A stretch of DNA of 47,506 nucleotides from contig URJI01000009.1 in the NCBI GenBank assembly GCA_900548215.1, forward strand, positions 1 to 47,506, given 5' to 3'. Under the pieces are notes generated by a model. That model saw only the letters and a program-made list of their open reading frames with translations. It was not told the origin of the DNA and did no database searches. The position numbers and the translations under genes were made by a program. Source of the DNA: an uncultured Coprococcus sp. (GTDB lineage Bacteria > Bacillota > Clostridia > Lachnospirales > Lachnospiraceae). Each line of letters starts with the position of its first letter. Positions within the stretch are counted from its first letter, which is position 1. This document shows, piece after piece, positions 1 to 7,120 of the stretch.

Positions 1-518
1 AGAAGCGTGACGCAATGCACAATGCACAGTGTCTTGCGGGCATGGCATTTTCAAATGCACTGCTTGGAATCGTACATTCAATGGCACACAAGACTGGAGC
101 AGCATTTGCCGATTACGGTGCACATATCATCCACGGAGCAGCAAATGCGATGTATCTCCCGAAGGTTATCGCTTTCAATGCCAAGGATGAGACAGCAAAG
201 GTTCGTTATGGCGAGATAGCAGATTTCATGGGCCTTGGCGGAGAGACACTCGACGAGAAGGTAGCTCTTCTCATCGCATATCTGCGCAAGATGAATGATG
301 AGCTGAACATACCTCATTGTATCAAGAATTATGGACCTGACAGCTATCCATGTGAGCAGGGCTTTGTTCCGGAGGACGTATTCCTTGAGAGACTTCCTGA
401 GATCGCTGCAAATGCGATACTTGATGCATGTACAGGCTCCAACCCAAGACAGCCTAGCCAGGAGGAGATGGAGAAGCTGCTGAAGTGCTGCTACTATGAC
501 ACAGAGGTGGATTTCTAA
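1..518 (+). CDS. Iron-containing alcohol dehydrogenase, C-terminal part
   Basis: The open frame runs in from the left edge (first full codon at position 3), so only about the last 170 residues are present. They contain the family pattern RDAMHNAQCLAGMAF, followed by GIVHSMAHKTGAAF, whose histidines belong to the metal site of group III iron alcohol dehydrogenases, and a typical ending with CTGSNPRQPSQEEM. The family reduces aldehydes to alcohols with NAD(P)H in the cytoplasm. Whether this is a free-standing dehydrogenase or the C-terminal half of a bifunctional AdhE cannot be decided because the N-terminus lies outside the window. An intrinsic terminator follows. Confidence 0.9.
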   Translation, partial: KRDAMHNAQCLAGMAFSNALLGIVHSMAHKTGAAFADYGAHIIHGAANAMYLPKVIAFNAKDETAKVRYGEIADFMGLGGETLDEKVALLIAYLRKMNDELNIPHCIKNYGPDSYPCEQGFVPEDVFLERLPEIAANAILDACTGSNPRQPSQEEMEKLLKCCYYDTEVDF

Positions 519-562
519 ATAAAAGATAGTATTTACAGACAGAAGAGTGAATGATAATATGG

Positions 563-597
563 TATCCGGCGGTGCATATGTATCGCCGGATATTTTT
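563..597 (+). terminator. Intrinsic terminator after the alcohol dehydrogenase
   Basis: Nine base pairs (563-571 with 584-592) with a GC-rich core and a 12-nt loop are followed by a T-rich tract. It separates the dehydrogenase from the ribosomal protein operon. Confidence 0.8.
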
Positions 598-612
598 GTT
601 GGAAAAAAATAG

Positions 613-641
613 TTGACAATAAAATGTAATTATAATATACT
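613..641 (+). promoter_or_regulatory. Promoter of the rplM-rpsI operon
   Basis: TTGACA at 613-618 and TATACT at 636-641 are separated by 17 nt. Transcription would begin near 648, giving an untranslated leader of about 105 nt before rplM. A leader of that length fits the autogenous control seen for L13 operons in Firmicutes, but I could not draw a convincing conserved fold. Confidence 0.75.
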
Positions 642-753
642 TGCAAAGTATGCGAAGTTTATAAGTGCGTTTCGAACCAATGCCCCGGTAAGGAATGTGC
701 TGAATATACATTAGTAAAGAAGATTATAAAAGAATAATTTAGGAGGTACCACG

Positions 754-1188
754 ATGAAGAGCTTTATGGCAAGCCCATCAACAATAGAGAGAAAGTGGTA
801 TGTAGTTGACGCTACAGGACATACTTTAGGTCGTCTTGCATCAGAGATCGCAAGCATTTTAAGAGGAAAGAACAAGCCAACATTTACACCACACATTGAC
901 ACAGGTGATTATGTAATAGTAGTAAACGCTGACAAGATTAAGGTAACTGGTAAGAAGTTAGATCAGAAGGTATACTACAACCACTCAGATTATGTAGGTG
1001 GTATGAAAGAGACAACTCTTCGTGAGAAGATGGCTAAGAAGCCAGAGGATGTTATTTACCTTGCAGTTAAGGGAATGCTTCCAAAGGGACCACTTGGCAG
1101 AGAGATGATCACAAAGCTTCACGTATACGCTGGTGCAGATCACAAGCATCAGGCACAGAAGCCAGAAGTATTAGAGATTAAGTACTAA
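754..1188 (+). CDS. rplM: Large-subunit ribosomal protein L13
   Basis: 144 residues, the normal length for bacterial L13, an early-assembling protein of the 50S subunit. Diagnostic stretches are WYVVDATGHTLGRLASEIA near residue 14, the YNHSDYVGG segment near residue 75, and MLPKGPLGREMITKLHVYAG near residue 109. AGGAGG at 741-746 sits 7 nt before the ATG. The gene is first in a two-gene operon with rpsI, 18 nt upstream of it, which is the standard arrangement in bacteria. It is driven by the promoter at 613-641. Confidence 0.98.
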   Translation: MKSFMASPSTIERKWYVVDATGHTLGRLASEIASILRGKNKPTFTPHIDTGDYVIVVNADKIKVTGKKLDQKVYYNHSDYVGGMKETTLREKMAKKPEDVIYLAVKGMLPKGPLGREMITKLHVYAGADHKHQAQKPEVLEIKY

Positions 1189-1206
1189 GAAGGAGGAGAT
1201 TAACAG

Positions 1207-1602
1207 ATGGCTAAGACAACAAAGTTCTATGGAACAGGAAGAAGAAAAAGCAGTATCGCCAGAGTTTACATCACTCCAGGTACTGGTAAGATCGTTATAA
1301 ACAAGAAGGATATGGATGAGTACTTTGGCCTTGATACACTTAAGGTTATCGTAAAGCAGCCACTCGTTGCTACAGGCACAGAGGGCAAGTACGACGTACT
1401 CGTTAACGTATGTGGTGGTGGTTTCACAGGTCAGGCTGGAGCTATCAGACATGGTATTTCAAGAGCACTCCTTGAGGTTGATGCTGAGTACAGACCAATC
1501 CTTAAGAAGGCTGGATATCTTACAAGAGATCCAAGAATGAAGGAGAGAAAGAAGTACGGTCTCAAAGCCGCTCGTCGTGCTCCACAGTTCTCAAAGAGAT
1601 AA
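1207..1602 (+). CDS. rpsI: Small-subunit ribosomal protein S9
   Basis: 131 residues, usual length for S9. It has the family N-terminus FYGTGRRKSSIARVYITPG, the central GGGFTGQAGAIRHGISRAL and the invariant basic C-terminal tail ending in KAARRAPQFSKR, which reaches toward the P-site tRNA in the 30S subunit. An AAGGAGGAG ribosome binding site lies just upstream. It is the second gene of the rplM operon and is followed by a strong terminator at 1626-1667. Confidence 0.98.
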   Translation: MAKTTKFYGTGRRKSSIARVYITPGTGKIVINKKDMDEYFGLDTLKVIVKQPLVATGTEGKYDVLVNVCGGGFTGQAGAIRHGISRALLEVDAEYRPILKKAGYLTRDPRMKERKKYGLKAARRAPQFSKR

Positions 1603-1625
1603 TTATATATCATTTCAGATATATC

Positions 1626-1667
1626 AAGAACCCGCAGAAGTCCATCGCTTTTGTGGGTTCTTTTTTT
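1626..1667 (+). terminator. Intrinsic terminator of rplM-rpsI
   Basis: A stem of about 11 bp (1626-1636 with 1652-1662, one G-T pair) is followed by a run of Ts through 1667. Confidence 0.88.
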
Positions 1668-1705
1668 CAGAACTTTTGAGATTCAGATTAGGAGGAACAA
1701 AAGAT

Positions 1706-2890
1706 ATGGTGACATTATTGTCGAAGCTGTGGATCAAATCAGATAATTATAAGGATAGCAAGGTAAGGGAGAAATATGGTGTTCTTTGTGGAGCTGTTGG
1801 TATATTTTTGAATGTATTATTGTTCCTGGGAAAATTCTTTGCTGGATTACTTTCGGGGGCTATCTCGATCACGGCGGATGCGTTCAACAATTTATCAGAT
1901 GCAGGAAGCTCGTTTATATCTATGATAGGCTTTAAGTTAGCTGGCAGAAAACCGGACCCGGATCATCCGTTTGGACATGGAAGAATAGAGTATATATCAG
2001 GCTTATTTGTAGCAGTCATGATCATATTGATGGCCTACGAGCTTATTAAAGATTCAATCGGAAAGATCCTACATCCGGAACTTCCAAAATTCAGCATTCT
2101 AGTTGCCGTTATACTCGTTGTTTCAATTGGAGTAAAGATATATATGTATTTCTACAACAGGAGTATAGGCAGAAAGATAGAGAGTGCGACCATGATAGCG
2201 ACGGCGAAAGACAGTTTATCTGACACATTTTCCACAATGGTTGTTCTTGCATCTGCACTTGCTGCTCATTTCTGGAAAATACCTATAGATGGATATTGCG
2301 GGGTATTGGTGGGCGTAATGATACTCATAGCTGGCATCACTGCAATGAAGGATACGGTCAGCCCCTTGCTTGGTCAGGCACCGGAACCAGAGCTTGTGGA
2401 CGAGATCGAGAAGATCGTGAGGTGTGATAAAAGGATCCTTGGTATTCATGATCTTGTGGTCCATGATTATGGACCTGGCAGACTTATGGTCAGCCTGCAC
2501 GCAGAAGTTCCTTATAAGGAAGATATTCTTGAGCTGCATGATCTGATCGATCAGATAGAATTCTCTCTCAGAAAAGAATTAAATTGTGAGCCTGTCATTC
2601 ACATGGATCCGATAGTAGATGACGATGAGGAGACAAATGCTGCGAAAGCGCGGATCACTGAAATTATAGAATCACTTAATAAGGATAGCAGAAAAAATGA
2701 AAATGTTCAGTTTCATGACTTTAGAATGGTAAAGGGTTCAACACATTCCAATTTGATTTTTGATGTGGTTTTGCCACATGGATATCAAATGTCAGAAGAA
2801 CAGATAATATCCTATATCAAGGAAAAGGTTAGTGAGTACAATAAAAATTACTATTGTGTGATACATATTGACAGAGCGTATGTAAAATAA
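1706..2890 (+). CDS. Cation diffusion facilitator family efflux protein, long form
   Basis: 394 residues from the ATG at 1706, chosen because GGAGG at 1691-1695 precedes it; the frame is open further upstream but would run through the terminator. CDF proteins exchange cytoplasmic Zn2+, Mn2+ or Fe2+ for protons. The transport-site aspartates are visible in ADAFNNLSDAGSS (about residue 57) and TAKDSLSDTFS (about residue 168), with HPFGHGRIEY between them. A cytoplasmic dimerisation domain follows (about residues 225-305). About 85 further residues ending in YYCVIHIDRAYVK look like a second ferredoxin-like domain, so the protein is longer than the usual 300-residue family member. The metal is not predictable. 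No separate promoter was seen, so some expression may come from read-through of the ribosomal operon. Confidence 0.9.
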   Translation: MVTLLSKLWIKSDNYKDSKVREKYGVLCGAVGIFLNVLLFLGKFFAGLLSGAISITADAFNNLSDAGSSFISMIGFKLAGRKPDPDHPFGHGRIEYISGLFVAVMIILMAYELIKDSIGKILHPELPKFSILVAVILVVSIGVKIYMYFYNRSIGRKIESATMIATAKDSLSDTFSTMVVLASALAAHFWKIPIDGYCGVLVGVMILIAGITAMKDTVSPLLGQAPEPELVDEIEKIVRCDKRILGIHDLVVHDYGPGRLMVSLHAEVPYKEDILELHDLIDQIEFSLRKELNCEPVIHMDPIVDDDEETNAAKARITEIIESLNKDSRKNENVQFHDFRMVKGSTHSNLIFDVVLPHGYQMSEEQIISYIKEKVSEYNKNYYCVIHIDRAYVK

Positions 2891-2912
2891 TACCAGATGG
2901 TGAGCATCATGA

Positions 2913-2943
2913 TTACAGAAGAGTAAGACCTTCTGTGGTTTTT
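2913..2943 (+). terminator. Intrinsic terminator after the CDF gene
   Basis: ACAGAAG (2915-2921) pairs with CTTCTGT (2930-2936), extended by two T-G pairs, with an 8-nt loop and a T-run. Confidence 0.75.
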
Positions 2944-2989
2944 ATTATTATTACATAATACATTTACAGGCATTTCCTCAATCTTAGGT

Positions 2990-3018
2990 TTGACTTTACT
3001 GTGATAAACTGTTACTAT
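2990..3018 (+). promoter_or_regulatory. Promoter of the amino-acid ABC importer operon
   Basis: TTGACT at 2990-2995, a 17-nt spacer, and TACTAT at 3013-3018 preceded by TG (extended -10). The leader of about 100 nt contains two hairpins, 3032-3044 (5-bp stem) and 3055-3089 (8-bp perfect stem, 19-nt loop). Neither has a T-run, so no terminator is implied. Confidence 0.6.
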
Positions 3019-3125
3019 GTTACCGTGTTGTGCCCTAATAGGGCTGTATATCATGCAGATGCCCGGTGTAGTGTGTTTCATGCATCTGCCAAGTATATTT
3101 AAGTATATTTCAGGAGGAAAAAAGT

Positions 3126-3923
3126 ATGAAAAAGTTATTATCACTGCTCTTAGTGGCAGCAATGGGACTTTCACTGGTTGGATGCGGCGGATCTGATAAC
3201 GGATCTAAGAGTGAGTCAAAGAGTGATCTGGAGTATGTAAAGGATAAGGGAACTCTCGTTGTCGGTGTTACAGACTTCGCACCGATGGATTACAAGGATG
3301 AGTCAGGCAACTGGATCGGATTTGACGCAGATATGGCATCAGCATTTGCAGAGAGCCTTGGCGTAAAGGCAGAGTTCGTAGAGATAGATTGGGACAACAA
3401 GATCATGGAGCTTGACGGCAAGACCATCGACTGTGTATGGAATGGTATGACACTTACAGATGAGGTTACAAGCTCAATGGCATGTTCAGATGCATACTGC
3501 AACAATGCTCAGGTAGTTATCGTGCCAAAAGATAAGGCAGACAAGTATCAGACAGTAGACAGCATCAAGGAGCTTACATTTGCTGTAGAGGCAGGAAGCG
3601 CAGGCGAGGATCAGGCCAAGGCGCTTGGTCTCAACTATACAGCGGTAAAGGCACAGGCAGATGCACTCATGGAAGTTGCAGCTGGAACATCAGATGCAGC
3701 AATCATTGATTCGCTTATGGCAGCAGCTATGGTTGGTGAGGGAACAGGTTATGACAAGCTCACATATACCGTAGGTCTCAACAGCGAGGAGTATGGCGTT
3801 GGTTTCAGAAAGGACTCAGATCTTGTAGCTGAGCTCAACAAGTTCTTTGCAGACAGTAAGGCTGACGGTTCAATGGAGAAGTGTGCTGAGACATATAAGG
3901 TACAGGCTGCACTTACAAAGTAA
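3126..3923 (+). CDS. Amino-acid ABC transporter substrate-binding lipoprotein
   Basis: 265 residues with a lipoprotein signal MKKLLSLLLVAAMGLSLVGC, the lipidated cysteine being residue 20, followed by a Gly/Ser-rich linker. The mature part is a family 3 solute-binding domain of the polar amino-acid type: GTLVVGVTDFAPMDYKD near residue 40, FDADMASAFAESLG, and a C-terminal VGFRKDSDLVAELNKFF. It captures substrate outside the membrane and delivers it to the permease encoded 51 nt downstream. The substrate (cystine, glutamine or another polar amino acid) cannot be told from sequence alone. AGGAGG lies at 3112-3117. Confidence 0.93.
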   Translation: MKKLLSLLLVAAMGLSLVGCGGSDNGSKSESKSDLEYVKDKGTLVVGVTDFAPMDYKDESGNWIGFDADMASAFAESLGVKAEFVEIDWDNKIMELDGKTIDCVWNGMTLTDEVTSSMACSDAYCNNAQVVIVPKDKADKYQTVDSIKELTFAVEAGSAGEDQAKALGLNYTAVKAQADALMEVAAGTSDAAIIDSLMAAAMVGEGTGYDKLTYTVGLNSEEYGVGFRKDSDLVAELNKFFADSKADGSMEKCAETYKVQAALTK

Positions 3924-3974
3924 TAGATAAGATATAATTAGTATTTTTACCATCACTTAGAGAGAAAAATTATT

Positions 3975-4661
3975 ATGGATTTGTTTTTTGAACAGCTCCC
4001 GGTCGTACTTGGAGCTCTTAATACAGGATTTATACAGACATTAAAATTGTTCTTCGTGACATTGCTCGGTGCATTTCCGCTTGGACTTCTCATAGCACTC
4101 GGTTCCATGTCAAAGTTTAAACCACTCAGCTATCTTATGAAGTTCATCGTATGGATAGTGAGAGGTACACCACTTATGATACAGCTGCTCATCATATATT
4201 ATTTCCCGGGACTTGTATTTCACAATCCGGTATGGGGCGGCGGCGAAGGCGGAAGATTTGTTGCGGCATCGGTGTCATTCATAGTGAACTATGCCTGCTA
4301 TTTCTCAGAGATTTATCGTGGAGGTATCCAGGGTATTCCTGTAGGACAGGAGGAAGCCGGACTCGTGCTCGGTATGACTCCAAAGCAGATATTCTTCAAG
4401 GTCAAGCTTTTGCAGATGATAAAGAAGATAGTTCCGGCGATGTCCAACGAGATCATAACTCTGGTCAAGGATACGTCCCTTGCCCGTATCATCGCACTTC
4501 AGGAGATCATTTGGGCAGGACAGGCATTCATGAAGGGTTCACAGGGAATCTCAGGTGCAATATGGCCACTCTTCTTCTGCGCATTCTATTATCTGATATG
4601 GAATGGCGTACTCACAGTTTTACTTGGCAAATTAGAGAAGAAACTTGATTTCTTTAGATAG
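3975..4661 (+). CDS. Amino-acid ABC transporter permease (HisM/GlnP type)
   Basis: 228 hydrophobic residues with about five membrane segments. The N-terminal LNTGFIQTLKLFFVTLLGAFPLGLLIAL is the usual start of the first conserved segment. The cytoplasmic coupling loop YRGGIQGIPVGQEEAGLVLGM is the EAA motif that contacts the ATPase. Only one permease gene is present, so the pore is probably a homodimer. The ribosome binding site is weak (AGAGAGAAA). It sits between the binding protein and the ATPase, completing a three-gene importer. Confidence 0.93.
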   Translation: MDLFFEQLPVVLGALNTGFIQTLKLFFVTLLGAFPLGLLIALGSMSKFKPLSYLMKFIVWIVRGTPLMIQLLIIYYFPGLVFHNPVWGGGEGGRFVAASVSFIVNYACYFSEIYRGGIQGIPVGQEEAGLVLGMTPKQIFFKVKLLQMIKKIVPAMSNEIITLVKDTSLARIIALQEIIWAGQAFMKGSQGISGAIWPLFFCAFYYLIWNGVLTVLLGKLEKKLDFFR

Positions 4662-4672
4662 GAGGAGCCGCT

Positions 4673-5452
4673 ATGGCTATATTAGAGGTTGAACATATAA
4701 AAAAGAAGTTTGGCAAGACAGATGTGCTCAAGGATATAAGCTTTTCTCTGGAGCAGGGCGAGGTCCTTTCTATCATAGGATCATCAGGAAGTGGAAAGAC
4801 AACACTTCTTCGCTGTCTGAACTTTCTGGAGATGCCGGACAATGGAGTTATCCGTGTAAATGATGAGATCCTGCTTGACACTGACAAGCCGGAGACACTC
4901 AAGGAGTCGGAGGTGCGCAAGAAGAGACTGCATTTTGGACTTGTGTTCCAGTCATTTAATCTCTTTCCACAGTACACTGCGCTTCAGAACGTAATGCTTG
5001 CAAGAGAGCTTCTTGCAAAGGAGAGGCCGGATTTCAAAGTAAATAAGAAGAATATACTCGACGAGATAAGAGCCCAGGCAGAGGAACTTCTACGCCAGAT
5101 GGGACTTGAGGACAGAATGAACAACTATCCTCACCAGCTTTCAGGCGGACAGTGCCAGCGAGTTGCCATAGCAAGGGCGCTTGCGTTGCAACCGGACATA
5201 CTTTGTTTCGATGAGCCTACATCGGCTCTTGATCCGGAGCTCACAGGAGAGGTACTTAAGGTTCTCAGAAACCTTGCAGACAAAAAGACAACCATGATAA
5301 TTGTTACCCATGAGATGGCATTTGCAAAGGATGTTGCAAGTCAGGTCATATTCATGGATGATGGATATATACTTGAGCAGGGAAGACCTGACCAGGTATT
5401 CGACAATCCGAAGATGGAGAGGACAAAGCAGTTCCTTTCATCGTATTCATAA
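4673..5452 (+). CDS. Amino-acid ABC transporter ATP-binding protein
   Basis: 259 residues. Walker A is GSSGSGKTT near residue 37, the signature is LSGGQCQRVAIARAL near residue 157, and Walker B is ILCFDEPTSALDPE near residue 177, followed by the switch histidine in IIVTHE. Compared with the roughly 240 residues of GlnQ-type ATPases there is a modest insertion around residues 105-145. It powers the importer encoded directly upstream; AGGAG lies 6 nt before the start and a terminator follows at 5463-5506. Confidence 0.95.
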   Translation: MAILEVEHIKKKFGKTDVLKDISFSLEQGEVLSIIGSSGSGKTTLLRCLNFLEMPDNGVIRVNDEILLDTDKPETLKESEVRKKRLHFGLVFQSFNLFPQYTALQNVMLARELLAKERPDFKVNKKNILDEIRAQAEELLRQMGLEDRMNNYPHQLSGGQCQRVAIARALALQPDILCFDEPTSALDPELTGEVLKVLRNLADKKTTMIIVTHEMAFAKDVASQVIFMDDGYILEQGRPDQVFDNPKMERTKQFLSSYS

Positions 5453-5462
5453 AGGATGTAAA

Positions 5463-5506
5463 TGATCCCGGTGTATCGACAGGAGTCGATATTTCGGGAT
5501 TTTTTT
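5463..5506 (+). terminator. Intrinsic terminator of the amino-acid importer operon
   Basis: Outer stem ATCCCG/CGGGAT (5465-5470 with 5495-5500) and inner stem ATCGAC/GTCGAT (5475-5480 with 5485-5490), followed by six Ts. Confidence 0.85.
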
Positions 5507-5598
5507 ATGGAGTTGATGACATGGAGAAAAGTATAAAGTATAGTAGTAGATAAGTCAGTTCTGATGGGCTGATGTTCAATAGACAGGAGGAGATGCTT

Positions 5599-6194
5599 AT
5601 GAGCAAGATACTCATCATAGAGGACGATAAAGAGATAAATCGGCTTATCTGCGAATATTTGACAGAAAGTGGCTATGAGCTGATATCAGCCACAAATGGC
5701 ATAGCTGGGCTGTCTATTCTCGAAAGCACGCCGGACATCGATCTCTGTCTGCTGGATCTCATGCTGCCGATGAAGAGTGGCGACAGAGTTATGCAGAGTC
5801 TCAGGGGATTTTCGGATGTTCCGGTCATTGTGCTTTCGGCGAAGGACACGGTCCAGACGAAGATAGATCTGTTCAGGCTTGGCGTTGATGACTATATCAC
5901 AAAGCCGTTTGATCTGGATGAGCTGATTGTCCGGGTGGAATCCGTTCTTGGACGATGCGATAGAGACTGCAGATGTGGACGTGGCGGCACTCTGACATAG
6001 ACTCGGACAATGAGATAGATGTGGATACGATATTCGATGCGTTCTGCCGTGGAAAGTCCAGACAGAAGGAGGGCGCAGGGCTGGGACTTTACATAGTAAG
6101 GTGCCTTGCGGACAAGCTGGGACATGAGGTGAGTGCGGAGGTTGTTGACGGGATATTTACTATAAATATATCTATGTCAACTGATCGAGATTAA
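5599..6194 (+). pseudogene. Deletion-fused remnant of a response regulator and its sensor kinase
   Basis: The first part, from the ATG at 5599 (AGGAGG at 5585-5590), is an intact receiver domain: acidic pair in IIEDDKE, phospho-acceptor Asp53 in LLDLMLPMKSG, lysine in YITKPFDLDEL. It stops at 5998-6000 without any DNA-binding domain. From about 5990, in another frame, the sequence encodes the end of a histidine-kinase ATPase domain: IFDAFCRGKSRQKEGAGLGLYIVRCLADKLG, ending at 6194. Between about 5942 and 5992 the third frame also reads as plausible protein. The regulator's effector domain and nearly all of the kinase are missing, most simply by internal deletion followed by frameshifts. The receiver alone could still be expressed as a single-domain CheY-like protein. 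Confidence 0.8.
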
Positions 6195-6255
6195 AAATAA
6201 CTTGGTCATGGCAATGTATTATGGCATGTGTATGAAAAATTAATACAGAAATAGC

Positions 6256-6316
6256 AAAGACACTAAATGCCGCTTGCCCAATGTCAGACGGGCAGGCAGA
6301 ATTTGGTGTCTTTTTT
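6256..6316 (+). terminator. Long intrinsic terminator after the two-component remnant
   Basis: Outer 13-bp stem (6256-6268 with 6301-6313) and inner 8-bp stem (6272-6279 with 6290-6297), followed by a T-run through 6316. It still caps the decayed operon. Confidence 0.85.
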
Positions 6317-6396
6317 GATGGAGGACAGAAGAATGCTGAAAACAAAGGGACAATTAATCCGGCAATGCATTCTACTTCATGTCACATGAAAACATA

Positions 6397-6831
6397 TCAG
6401 CAATCCATTCCCATAGTCTTGGCTTTGGTGGCTTGCGTCTCCCCCCTGGGATGATGGGGCGGGGCATAGATGGATGAGAGCTTTAGTGGATTATTGCCGA
6501 TGTTGATGATGTTGTGCCATGTGCCGGCTGGAACACAGATGCAGTCCCCTGCGCACAGATTCTGGCGGAAGCAAAGTTCGTTCGGGCAGCAGCCCATCCT
6601 GACTGAACACTGTCCCTGTTCGATCCTGATGATCTGATCTGTATTATCGTGGATTTCCAAACCTATATCTGAGCAGGCAGGTATACACATGACTGTCATC
6701 TGCATGAAACAGCCGGTCCACACGGTTTCGCGGTAATTGTGGTTCTGTAACGCTTTCTCCCGGAGGTCTATAGTGTAGATGTTGTCACGACAGTCAGATC
6801 TGTTCGTAGAACAATGGTTGTTGTATTTCAT
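6397..6831 (-). CDS. Small cupin-domain protein
   Basis: 144 residues forming one cupin barrel. The first cupin motif is DIGLEIHDNTDQIIRIEQG (about residues 55-73) and the second is CVPAGTWHNIINIG (about residues 98-112); the histidines and acidic residues there are candidate metal ligands. The tail reads LSSIYAPPHHPRGETQATKA, typical of a family of short uncharacterised Clostridia cupins. Unusually many cysteines (about ten) are scattered through it. AAGGA lies 7 nt from the start and a minus-strand promoter is at 6865-6894. It is a single-gene unit between a decayed operon and the mal operon. The substrate is unknown. Confidence 0.85.
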   Translation of the reverse strand: MKYNNHCSTNRSDCRDNIYTIDLREKALQNHNYRETVWTGCFMQMTVMCIPACSDIGLEIHDNTDQIIRIEQGQCSVRMGCCPNELCFRQNLCAGDCICVPAGTWHNIINIGNNPLKLSSIYAPPHHPRGETQATKAKTMGMDC

Positions 6832-6864
6832 AGGATAGTCCTTTCAGATTCAATAGTTCTATTT

Positions 6865-6894
6865 ATAGTATTCAGAAAGGATAGAATATGACAA
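6865..6894 (-). promoter_or_regulatory. Promoter of the cupin gene
   Basis: On the minus strand TTGTCA (6894-6889) and TACTAT (6870-6865) are 18 nt apart, about 34 nt before the start codon. Confidence 0.55.
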
Positions 6895-6972
6895 AATTAT
6901 ACATTTTTATGTAGCCTGGATGGTGAGCTATGTGAAAAAATGCAAAAAGTGATAAAAAAATTGAAATTAGTA

Positions 6973-7001
6973 TTGACATTTTGTACATAAACAACTAATA
7001 T
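6973..7001 (+). promoter_or_regulatory. Promoter of the maltose operon
   Basis: TTGACA at 6973-6978, 17-nt spacer, TAATAT at 6996-7001. Transcription would start near 7008, directly before the two operator-like palindromes. Confidence 0.8.
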
Positions 7002-7014
7002 AAGATATATCAAA

Positions 7015-7040
7015 TGGAAACGGTTCCAGAAACGTTTCCG
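7015..7040 (+). promoter_or_regulatory. Twin LacI-family operators
   Basis: Two adjacent near-palindromes, GGAAACGGTTCC (7016-7027) and AGAAACGTTTCC (7028-7039), both match the central-CG style of LacI/MalR operators. They lie just downstream of the predicted transcription start, where binding would block initiation or early elongation. The likely ligand-responsive repressor is encoded at 12161, and CcpA could also recognise such sites. Confidence 0.7.
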
Positions 7041-7120
7041 AAAAACGAAGTAACCATTAAGCAGCTCGTATAAGAGATGACTGAAGGAAAAATTTTTATT
7101 ATTTTATGGGAGGAACCAAT

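Noticed and set aside
654..753. Known L13 leader RNA fold upstream of rplM
   Set aside because: The leader length is suitable, but I could not identify conserved stems with confidence.
4151..4648. Plus-strand frame of 165 residues inside the amino-acid permease
   Set aside because: Alternative frame of a well-supported permease; composition rich in Arg, Cys and His as expected of an out-of-frame reading.
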